Assembly (NCBI GenBank): GCA_030600625.1
Contig: JAUVLS010000079.1
Coordinates: 1 to 6,500 of the forward strand
DNA: 6,500 bases
Direction: 5' to 3'
Origin: Bacteroidales bacterium
GTDB lineage: Bacteria > Bacteroidota > Bacteroidia > Bacteroidales > UBA12077
Below are positions 1 to 5,907 of this stretch, in pieces. Each line of letters starts with the position of its first letter. Positions within the stretch are counted from its first letter, which is position 1. Position numbers and translations under genes: made by a program. Below the pieces are notes generated by a model that made no database searches, was not told where the DNA came from, and saw only the letters and a program-made list of their open reading frames with translations.

Positions 1-204
1 ATTTTTTACAATCTTAATTACTTTATTGAAGAACAGGCTGTTGAACTGGGAAACCAAGTAAAAAAAGGGCAACGAATATGCTATATTGAAACCAATTACA
101 CATACGATGAAATAGTTTCAGAATACGATGGTGAAGTTGATGAAATCTTCTTTAAACACGGAGATATGGTTTCAAAAGGTGATGTAATAGTCAGATTGAA
201 ATAA
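1..204 (+). CDS. Biotinyl/lipoyl-like carrier domain protein, 3' end only; modified lysine absent
   Basis: The reading frame is open from base 1 to a TAA at 202-204 and gives the last 67 residues of a protein whose start lies outside the window. These residues align without gaps to the C-terminal domain of AccB, the biotin carboxyl carrier protein of acetyl-CoA carboxylase: an FY near the start, then VKKGQ, then CYIE against E. coli CIVE, then a DGEV turn, then GDMVSKGDVIVRL as the closing strands. In AccB the stretch after CIVE is AMKM, whose lysine carries biotin. Here it reads TNYTYDEI, so tyrosine stands where the lysine should be and no lysine is nearby. The fold is therefore well supported, but classical biotinylation or lipoylation is not. 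It could be a non-modified structural domain in a carboxylase-related or other protein. It ends at the 3' side of a terminator and converges on nifJ. Fold assignment is fairly sure; function is not known. Confidence 0.75.
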   Translation: MFYNLNYFIEEQAVELGNQVKKGQRICYIETNYTYDEIVSEYDGEVDEIFFKHGDMVSKGDVIVRLK

Positions 205-232
205 AAAAAAGCAGGACTAATCCTGCTTTTTT
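205..232. terminator. Bidirectional intrinsic terminator between convergent genes
   Basis: A perfect hairpin has a GC-containing stem GCAGGA/TCCTGC (211-216 with 221-226), a CTAA loop, an A6 tract on the left and a T6 tract on the right that extend the pairing to 12 bp. It begins one base after the stop codon of the left gene and lies 17 bp past the stop of nifJ. Because both sides carry A/T tracts, a U-run follows the stem in either direction, so one element can end both convergent transcripts. Confidence 0.9.
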
Positions 233-249
233 ATCTGAGTTATATAATA

Positions 250-3200
250 TTAATTAGAAGCTAACCTCTTATAACTGTTGTATCTCCATTTTGCATCTTC
301 TTCTGCTTGTTTAAACAAATTGTCTGCAACTTCAGGGAATGATTTCTTTAATGAAGTATAACGCACTTCATTCTTCAAAAATTCCTGAAACTTATTCCAG
401 TCTGGTTCTTTAGAGTCAAGCTGGAAAGGATTTTTACCTTCTGCCTCCAATAATGGATTATATCGGTAATTATGCCAGTAACCAGCTTCAACAGCTAATT
501 TTGTTTCTAGTTGAGTTTTACCCATTCCTAATCTTAATCCATGATTAATACATGGAGAATAAGCTATAATTAATGATGGTCCGGGATAAGCTTCAGCTTC
601 TTTAAGCGCTTTAAAATATTGATTTTGGCTAGCACCCATTGCAACTTGTGCAACATAAACATGTCCATAAGACATAACCATCATTCCAAGATCCTTTTTA
701 CGTAATCTCATTCCGGCAGCAGCAAATTTAGCAACAGCACCAACCGGAGTAGCTTTAGACGCCTGACCTCCTGTATTAGAATATACTTCTGTATCAAGTA
801 CAAGAACATTTACATCCTCACCGGTAGCCAATACATGATCTAATCCTCCGTATCCAATATCATAAGCCCAACCATCACCACCAAATATCCAGACAGATTT
901 CTTAATAAGATATTGTTCTAATGATAAAATCTCTTTTGCTATTTGATTATTTTCTTTCTTACAAGCTTTAACGACTTTTGCGGATGCTATTTTTGAGCCT
1001 TCAGCATCAGCCATTTTTTCAATCCATTCTTTAAATGCAGCTTGAGTATCAGCAGAAACCTCATTCATAGCAGCATTCATTTTTTCTGCAATTCTTGTAC
1101 GAAGTTTTTCAACACCTATATGCATTCCCAGTCCGTATTCAGCATTGTCTTCGAATAATGAATTAGCCCATGCAGGACCTTTCCCTTCGCTATTTGTACA
1201 ATACGGAGTAGAAGGAGCAGAACCACCATAAATTGATGAACATCCTGTTGCATTAGCTACCATCATTCGATCACCAAATAATTGTGTAATCGCTTTAATG
1301 TATGGCGTTTCACCGCAACCGGCACATGCACCGCTAAACTCAAATAATGGCTGAGCAAACTGGCTATTCTTAACACTCTTCTCTTTTGGAAGAATAGTAT
1401 CTTTATAACCAACCTTGCTGTGCATGTAATCCCAACGAGGAGCTTCGTCCATCTGTGTATCAAGATGCTTCATTACTAAAGCTTTTTCTTTAGATGGACA
1501 AACATCAGCACAGTTACCACAACCTGTACAATCAAGAGGGCTAATCTGAATTTTGAATTTATATTCTTTAGTACCACCTGTTCCCTGAATTGCTTTTGTA
1601 CCTTTAGGCGCATTCTCTAATTCTTCATCAGTTAATAAGAATGGTCTGATTGCTGCATGAGGACAGACATAAGCACACTGGTTACACTGAATACAATTAT
1701 CAGCGATCCATTCAGGAACAGATACAGCAACTCCACGTTTTTCGTAAGCAGTTGTACCTGCGGGGAAAGTTCCGTCTTCTCTTCCAACAAATGCACTTAC
1801 AGGAAGATCATCTCCCTTTTGAGCATTAATTGGCTCAGCAATATTCTTTATAAAATCAGGAATATTTCTATCGTCTGTTTTTGCTTTAATTTCAATGTTT
1901 TTCCATTCAGCAGGAATAATAACTTCTTCAGCATCACCTCCACGCTCAACAGCAGATTTATTCATATTTACAATATCTTCACCTTTTTTGCCAAAGGTTT
2001 TAACAATTGCTTTCTTCATTTCTTCAACTGCACTATCGTAAGGAATTACATTTGAAATTTTAAAGAAAGCAGATTGCATAATAGTATTTGTTCTGTTACC
2101 CAGACCAATTTCTTCAGCAATTCTTGTTGCGTTTATTATGTAACATTTAATTTCTTTTTCTGCTAAAGTTTTCTTCATTTCGTCAGGGAAATGATTTTTA
2201 GTTTCTTCAGCACTCCAGGTACTATTTAATAAAAAAGTACCACCTTGTTTAATTCCTTTTAACATATCATATTTATTAAGATATGCAGGAACATGACATG
2301 CAACAAAGTCAGGAGTACCAACTAAATATGGTGAACGAATCGGGCTATCGCCAAAACGTAAATGTGAAACAGTAATACCACCGGATTTTTTTGAATCGTA
2401 AGCAAAGTATGCCTGAGCATATTTATCAGTTGAATCACCGATGATTTTTATTGAGTTTTTGTTTGCTCCCACTGTTCCGTCGGAACCTAAACCATAAAAT
2501 TTACCTTCGAAAGTACCTTTAGGCACTACACTAATTTCAGGTAGCAATGGTAAAGAGGTAAATTTAACATCATCTACAATACCTAATGTAAAATGATTTT
2601 TTGGTTCCGGTAAATTTAAATTATCATACACAGAAATAATTTGAGCAGGAGTAGTATCTTTTGAGCTTAATCCATAACGTCCACCAACAACTATTGGAGC
2701 ATTCTCTTTTCCATAAAATAATTCTCTGATATCAAGATATAAAGGTTCTCCGTTTGCTCCCGGTTCTTTTGTTCTGTCTAAAACAATGATACGTTTTACT
2801 GATTTAGGAAGAACTTTTCTGAAATATTTTTCTGAAAATGGTCTGTATAAGTGAACAGTAATTAAGCCGACTTTTTCTCCTTGTGCTAATTTGTAATCAA
2901 TTACTTCTCTTATTGTTGAAGTAACAGATCCCATGGCAACTATAATATTTTCAGCATCTTCTGAACCATAGTATGTAAACGGGTGGTATTCACGACCGGT
3001 AAGTTTGGTTATTTCTTGCATATACTCTTCAACCATATCAGGAATTGGGTCGTAAAATTTATTTACAGCTTCGCGAGACTGGAAGTAAATATCAGGATTT
3101 TGTGCTGTACCACGAGTAACCGGATGCTCAGGATTTAATGCATTATCTCTGAACTTTTGTAGAGCATCATAATCTATTAATTCAGCTAAATCTTCATTTT

Positions 3201-3765
3201 CAAAATATTCTACTTTCTGAATTTCGTGAGAAGTTCTGAACCCATCGAAGAAATGAAGAAAAGGAATTCTTGATTTGATAGATGCAAGGTGAGCAATACC
3301 GGCAATATCCATTATTTCCTGAACACTACCTGTTGCTAATAAAGCAAATCCTGTATTACGAACAGCCATTACATCACTATGATCACCGAAAATTGAAAGA
3401 GCCTGAGCTGCTAAACTTCTTGCGCTTACATGAAATACTCCCGGCAATAACTCACCGGAAATTTTATACATATTAGGGATCATTAATAATAAACCCTGAG
3501 ATGCAGTAAAAGTAGAAGTTAATGCACCGGCTTGTAATGATCCATGTAAAGTACCTGAAGCGCCTCCTTCTGACTGCATTTCAACAACTTTAACCTGGTC
3601 ACCAAAGATATTTTTACGTCCGTAAGAAGCCCACTCATCAACATATTCTGCCATAGTTGAAGATGGTGTAATCGGATAAATCGCTGCAACTTCACTAAAC
3701 ATATAAGCTACATGAGCAGCTGCATAGTTCCCATCGCAGGTTATAAATTTCTTATTTTTTGACAT
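250..3765 (-). CDS. nifJ: Pyruvate:ferredoxin (flavodoxin) oxidoreductase
   Basis: This enzyme oxidises pyruvate with CoA to acetyl-CoA and CO2 and passes two electrons to ferredoxin or flavodoxin in the cytoplasm of anaerobes. At 1171 residues it is a full-length single-chain enzyme. By comparison with Desulfovibrio africanus PFOR, domains run I (about 1-258), II (259-415), III (416-627), IV with the EKR motif at 675-677 at its edge, V (two 4Fe-4S clusters) and VI (thiamine diphosphate). Visible key residues are PITPSS at 31-36, EMQSEGG at 62-68 and SARS with Arg116 for substrate and cofactor; Cys691/694/697/701 and Cys746/749/752/756 for the two ferredoxin-like clusters; Cys814, Cys817, Cys842 and Cys1072 for the proximal cluster; GDG at 963-965 and NTGGQ at 997-1001 for thiamine diphosphate and Mg. 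The chain ends where domain VI ends, so it lacks the C-terminal domain VII that shields the D. africanus enzyme from oxygen. The start is fixed by AAGGAG six bases upstream. It stands alone, between terminators. No frameshift or missing catalytic residue was seen. Confidence 0.98.
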   Translation of the reverse strand: MSKNKKFITCDGNYAAAHVAYMFSEVAAIYPITPSSTMAEYVDEWASYGRKNIFGDQVKVVEMQSEGGASGTLHGSLQAGALTSTFTASQGLLLMIPNMYKISGELLPGVFHVSARSLAAQALSIFGDHSDVMAVRNTGFALLATGSVQEIMDIAGIAHLASIKSRIPFLHFFDGFRTSHEIQKVEYFENEDLAELIDYDALQKFRDNALNPEHPVTRGTAQNPDIYFQSREAVNKFYDPIPDMVEEYMQEITKLTGREYHPFTYYGSEDAENIIVAMGSVTSTIREVIDYKLAQGEKVGLITVHLYRPFSEKYFRKVLPKSVKRIIVLDRTKEPGANGEPLYLDIRELFYGKENAPIVVGGRYGLSSKDTTPAQIISVYDNLNLPEPKNHFTLGIVDDVKFTSLPLLPEISVVPKGTFEGKFYGLGSDGTVGANKNSIKIIGDSTDKYAQAYFAYDSKKSGGITVSHLRFGDSPIRSPYLVGTPDFVACHVPAYLNKYDMLKGIKQGGTFLLNSTWSAEETKNHFPDEMKKTLAEKEIKCYIINATRIAEEIGLGNRTNTIMQSAFFKISNVIPYDSAVEEMKKAIVKTFGKKGEDIVNMNKSAVERGGDAEEVIIPAEWKNIEIKAKTDDRNIPDFIKNIAEPINAQKGDDLPVSAFVGREDGTFPAGTTAYEKRGVAVSVPEWIADNCIQCNQCAYVCPHAAIRPFLLTDEELENAPKGTKAIQGTGGTKEYKFKIQISPLDCTGCGNCADVCPSKEKALVMKHLDTQMDEAPRWDYMHSKVGYKDTILPKEKSVKNSQFAQPLFEFSGACAGCGETPYIKAITQLFGDRMMVANATGCSSIYGGSAPSTPYCTNSEGKGPAWANSLFEDNAEYGLGMHIGVEKLRTRIAEKMNAAMNEVSADTQAAFKEWIEKMADAEGSKIASAKVVKACKKENNQIAKEILSLEQYLIKKSVWIFGGDGWAYDIGYGGLDHVLATGEDVNVLVLDTEVYSNTGGQASKATPVGAVAKFAAAGMRLRKKDLGMMVMSYGHVYVAQVAMGASQNQYFKALKEAEAYPGPSLIIAYSPCINHGLRLGMGKTQLETKLAVEAGYWHNYRYNPLLEAEGKNPFQLDSKEPDWNKFQEFLKNEVRYTSLKKSFPEVADNLFKQAEEDAKWRYNSYKRLASN

Positions 3766-3771
3766 TTCAAA

Positions 3772-3777
3772 CTCCTT
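3772..3777 (-). promoter_or_regulatory. Strong Shine-Dalgarno site of nifJ
   Basis: On the minus strand AAGGAG lies six bases before the nifJ ATG (3763-3765), which settles the start. It is notable because Bacteroidota generally make little use of Shine-Dalgarno pairing, and neither rho nor rpoD in this window has such a site. It suggests high translation of a major metabolic enzyme; that last point is inference. Confidence 0.85.
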
Positions 3778-3821
3778 AATTTATTTATTAAAAGATAATT
3801 AACTTTAGTTTTTTGGAACTA

Positions 3822-3829
3822 CAAAAATA
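3822..3829 (-). promoter_or_regulatory. Candidate Bacteroidota -7 promoter element for nifJ
   Basis: The minus strand reads TATTTTTG, a full match to the Bacteroidota -7 consensus TAnnTTTG. It would give a leader of about 50 nt before the nifJ ATG. No TTG/TTTG -33 element is seen at the expected spacing of about 19 bases, and such a six-base match can arise by chance in AT-rich DNA, so this is tentative. Confidence 0.35.
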
Positions 3830-3866
3830 AAACAAAAATCTCATTTATGATATTCTTGAAGTCGAA

Positions 3867-3880
3867 AATAACCTGTTATT
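3867..3880. promoter_or_regulatory. 14-bp palindrome upstream of nifJ, possible operator
   Basis: AATAACCTGTTATT has perfect 6-bp arms (AATAAC/GTTATT) around a CT centre. It lies about 40 bp upstream of the candidate -7 element, roughly at -50 to -60 relative to an inferred start site, which is where a dimeric activator often binds. It does not match the Fnr (TTGAT-N4-ATCAA) or Rex (TTGTGAA-N6-TTCACAA) patterns. No regulator can be named. Confidence 0.35.
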
Positions 3881-3933
3881 AAAATTATTCATATAAATTT
3901 TAAATAAGCACGCATCTCTCTAATACACAAACA

Positions 3934-3961
3934 AAAAATGCGGAAATTAATCCGCATTTTT
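3934..3961 (-). terminator. Intrinsic terminator of rho
   Basis: The hairpin TGCGGA/TCCGCA (3939-3944 with 3951-3956) has a six-base loop and is extended by an A5/T5 pairing to 11 bp. Read on the minus strand it lies about 20 nt after the rho stop codon and is followed by a run of six T. It should uncouple rho from nifJ. The other strand also has a T-run, but no gene enters from that side. Confidence 0.88.
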
Positions 3962-3982
3962 ATATAATGTGTTGTGAAACAT

Positions 3983-5587
3983 TTAGTCAGCATTCATTGA
4001 AACTATGAATTCTTCATTCGTTTTTGTTTTCAATAAACGATCACGCAAAAATTGCATTGCCTCCACTGAATTCATGTCAGTTAAATAGTTACGTAAAACC
4101 CATATCTTATTCAACATTGCCTTATCTAACAATAAATCTTCACGACGAGTACTTGATGCTGTAATATCAACAGCAGGATAAATTCTTTTATTAGACAATT
4201 TACGATCAAGCTGCAATTCCATGTTACCCGTGCCTTTAAATTCTTCAAAGATAACCTCGTCCATTTTAGACCCTGTTTCTGTCAAAGCAGTCGAAATAAT
4301 TGTAAGCGATCCACCCTCTTCAATATTACGGGCAGCACCAAAGAATCTTTTTGGTTTGTGTAAAGCATTGGCATCAACACCACCTGATAAAACTTTACCT
4401 GAAGCAGGAGAAACAGTATTAAATGCTCTTGCCAAGCGAGTAATTGAATCAAGAAGAATAACTACATCATGACCACACTCAACCATACGTTTTGCTTTTT
4501 CAAGAACTATGTTAGCAATACGCACATGTCTTTCTGCAGGTTCATCAAATGTAGATGAAATAACTTCGGCATTTACACTACGTGCCATATCAGTTACCTC
4601 TTCGGGACGCTCATCAATTAAGAGTACAATCATGTATACTTCAGGATGATTTGCTGCAATCGCATTAGCAATATCTTTTAACAACACTGTTTTACCGGTT
4701 TTTGGCTGAGCAACGATTAATCCACGTTGTCCTTTACCAATCGGTGCAAACATATCAATAATTCGAGTTGATAGTTTGTCATTCTGATTATTATTAATCG
4801 TAAACTTTTCTTCAGGGAATAATGGAGTTAAATAATCGAATGGAACCCTATCACGGATATAATCCGGGCTTCTTCCATTTATTTTTTCTACTTTAATTAA
4901 AGGAAAATATTTTTCTCCTTCTTTCGGCGGACGAATTGTACCTTCAACTGTATCTCCGGTTTTTAAACCAAATAATTTAATTTGTGATTGTGATACATAA
5001 ATATCATCCGGGGAATTTAAATAATTATATTCTGAAGATCTTAAGAAGCCATAACCATCAGGCATAATTTCCAGAACACCCGAGTTAGTTATTATACCAT
5101 CGAATTCATATGATTTATCATTTCTTTTATCATATGGTCTTTTATGATAATTATCTTTTGAAAATCGATGAGGTGGTCTTTTTTTGTATGAATCATCTCT
5201 ATCAGGAGAGCTTTTAGATTCATTTTTCTCCAAGCTTTCTTCCTGTTTTACTTCAACTTTAAGCTCTTCATTATCTTTAGCAAATACCTTTCTCGGTTCA
5301 GGTTTTACTTGTTTCTTCTCTCTTTCACGTTCTTTTTCTTTAAAAACTTTATGCTCTACTTTTTTGGTTGGTGTTTCAGTAGTTTTTGATCTATCAGAAG
5401 AACGTTTCCTGACAAAAGATTTCTTTTCTGGTTTTACATCTGATGTAGCGTTTATTGCCTGTTGATCAAGGATTTTATAGATCAAATCCTGTTTTTTTAA
5501 TGACTCAACTTTTTTAATTTGTAATCCTTTAGCTATATCTCTTAAATCAGAAACTAGCTTCTTATTCAATTCAAGAATGTCGTACAT
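3983..5587 (-). CDS. rho: Transcription termination factor Rho with charged N-terminal insertion
   Basis: Rho is the hexameric RNA-dependent ATPase/helicase that loads on C-rich nascent RNA and stops RNA polymerase. At 534 residues it exceeds E. coli Rho (419) because of an insertion. In order: SAP-like Rho N-terminal domain (about 1-45); a low-complexity, probably disordered segment (about 46-160) with roughly 36 Lys/Arg and 24 Asp/Glu by hand count; the OB/cold-shock-type primary RNA site (about 165-237, with DGYGFLR and [11 protein letters not shown]); and the ATPase core. The core shows Walker A QPKTGKT (294-300), IDERPEE with catalytic Glu326, Walker B VVILLD ending at Asp380, the Q-loop region [22 protein letters not shown] around 400-421, and the arginine-finger equivalent Arg481 (E. 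coli Arg366). The ATG has no Shine-Dalgarno sequence, only an A/T-rich leader, as is common in Bacteroidota. It has its own terminator downstream and is divergent from rpoD. All catalytic motifs are intact. Confidence 0.98.
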   Translation of the reverse strand: MYDILELNKKLVSDLRDIAKGLQIKKVESLKKQDLIYKILDQQAINATSDVKPEKKSFVRKRSSDRSKTTETPTKKVEHKVFKEKEREREKKQVKPEPRKVFAKDNEELKVEVKQEESLEKNESKSSPDRDDSYKKRPPHRFSKDNYHKRPYDKRNDKSYEFDGIITNSGVLEIMPDGYGFLRSSEYNYLNSPDDIYVSQSQIKLFGLKTGDTVEGTIRPPKEGEKYFPLIKVEKINGRSPDYIRDRVPFDYLTPLFPEEKFTINNNQNDKLSTRIIDMFAPIGKGQRGLIVAQPKTGKTVLLKDIANAIAANHPEVYMIVLLIDERPEEVTDMARSVNAEVISSTFDEPAERHVRIANIVLEKAKRMVECGHDVVILLDSITRLARAFNTVSPASGKVLSGGVDANALHKPKRFFGAARNIEEGGSLTIISTALTETGSKMDEVIFEEFKGTGNMELQLDRKLSNKRIYPAVDITASSTRREDLLLDKAMLNKIWVLRNYLTDMNSVEAMQFLRDRLLKTKTNEEFIVSMNAD

Positions 5588-5740
5588 TGTATTTATTTAT
5601 ATTGGGAATTAAATGATATTATAATAATTTTTGAACTATATTTCATTAATAAACAAGTAAATTGATTGATCTTTACTGCAGGAGAATTAGTAACTCAAAA
5701 GAAAATTCAATGCAATATTACAGATTTCCTGACAATTACC

Positions 5741-5775
5741 AAAAAAAGTATAGACTTTTTTTTAAAAAAACTATA
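5741..5775. repeat. Overlapping A/T-tract inverted repeats
   Basis: Arms of 9 bp, A7GT at 5741-5749 and ACT7 at 5754-5762, flank an ATAG loop. A second pairing shares the same bases: TATAG (5749-5753) with CTATA (5771-5775), enclosing T7 (5756-5762) against A7 (5764-5770). The two cannot form together. With adjoining T8 and A7 tracts the DNA should be intrinsically bent. The stems hold almost no GC, so a working intrinsic terminator is unlikely. Role unknown. Confidence 0.5.
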
Positions 5776-5867
5776 ATACCAATTTATTAAATAATAATAA
5801 CGAAAAAATTTTATTGTAAAGATTTTTATTTACATATTTGAGTTTATTTGTAACAATTGGTATTATA
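5772..5867. repeat. 13-bp perfect inverted repeat bounding 96 bp; possible MITE
   Basis: TATAATACCAATT (5772-5784) is repeated in exact inverse as AATTGGTATTATA (5855-5867), with a 70-bp AT-rich spacer that codes for nothing. The outermost four bases on both sides read TATA, which is itself palindromic, so they could be either part of the terminal repeat or a TA/TATA target duplication, as made by IS630/Tc1-mariner-type elements. Inside is a smaller pairing, TGTAAA (5815-5820) with TTTACA (5829-5834). Alternatives are a two-site operator or paired promoter-like boxes: TATAAT reads toward rpoD in the left arm and toward rho in the right arm. The repeat is certain; its nature is not. Confidence 0.6.
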
Positions 5868-5875
5868 TCAACGTA

Positions 5876-5888
5876 TTAGTTAAACTAA
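5876..5888. promoter_or_regulatory. 13-bp palindrome upstream of rpoD, possible operator
   Basis: TTAGTTAAACTAA has perfect 6-bp arms around a single central A and ends 19 bp before the rpoD ATG. The position fits a repressor site or leader element, but the arms are short and AT-rich, and no regulator is implied. Confidence 0.3.
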
Positions 5889-5907
5889 CAATCACTCTGT
5901 CAAAGTA

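Larger units (their letters stand above)
5588..5907. other. Divergent rho-rpoD spacer, no gene seen
   Basis: These 320 bp separate the starts of rho and rpoD and are extremely AT-rich. No coding frame, tRNA or known riboswitch was recognised. It must hold both promoters, but no convincing TAnnTTTG with a -33 TTG was found for either gene. Toward rpoD there are two one-mismatch-type candidates, CATATTTG at 5833-5840 (with TTG at 5814-5816, spacing somewhat short) and TTTATTTG at 5843-5850. Toward rho the nearest is TTCTTTTG, about 110 bp upstream of its ATG. The rho leader on the minus strand is poor in G. The clear structures are A/T-tract hairpins at 5741-5775, a 13-bp inverted repeat at 5772-5867 and a small palindrome at 5876-5888, listed separately. 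Confidence 0.8.

Noticed and set aside
1..204. Complete small gene starting inside the window
   Set aside because: The frame is open to base 1, the carrier domain is already under way there, and the only in-frame ATG (166-168) would cut the domain in half.
1263..1463. Open frame of 66 codons on the minus strand inside nifJ
   Set aside because: It overlaps nifJ out of frame across the conserved cluster-binding coding region, and its product resembles no protein family.
1657..2055. Open frame of 132 codons on the plus strand antisense to nifJ
   Set aside because: The product is Ser/Phe/Asn-rich low-complexity, as expected of the complement of an AT-rich Lys/Glu-rich gene; no start signal or family.
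250..3983. rho-nifJ operon
   Set aside because: Same strand, but a good intrinsic terminator and 217 bp with separate start signals lie between them.
4221..4472. Open frame on the plus strand antisense to the rho ATPase core
   Set aside because: Antisense shadow of strongly conserved rho coding sequence with no independent support.
5184..5465. Ser/Phe-rich open frame antisense to the Rho insertion
   Set aside because: Complement of Lys/Glu codons gives Phe/Ser/Leu codons; it is a compositional shadow and has no recognisable domain.
5772..5777. TATAAT box as a classical -10 promoter toward rpoD (mirror copy toward rho in the right arm)
   Set aside because: The host sigma factor has lost the residues that read TATAAT, no TTGACA-like box is at proper spacing, and the box is explained by the inverted repeat; kept only as an alternative.
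5588..5907. Possible tRNA, riboswitch or CRISPR repeat in the spacer
   Set aside because: No cloverleaf, no conserved aptamer pattern and no regularly spaced direct repeats; the DNA is nearly all A and T.
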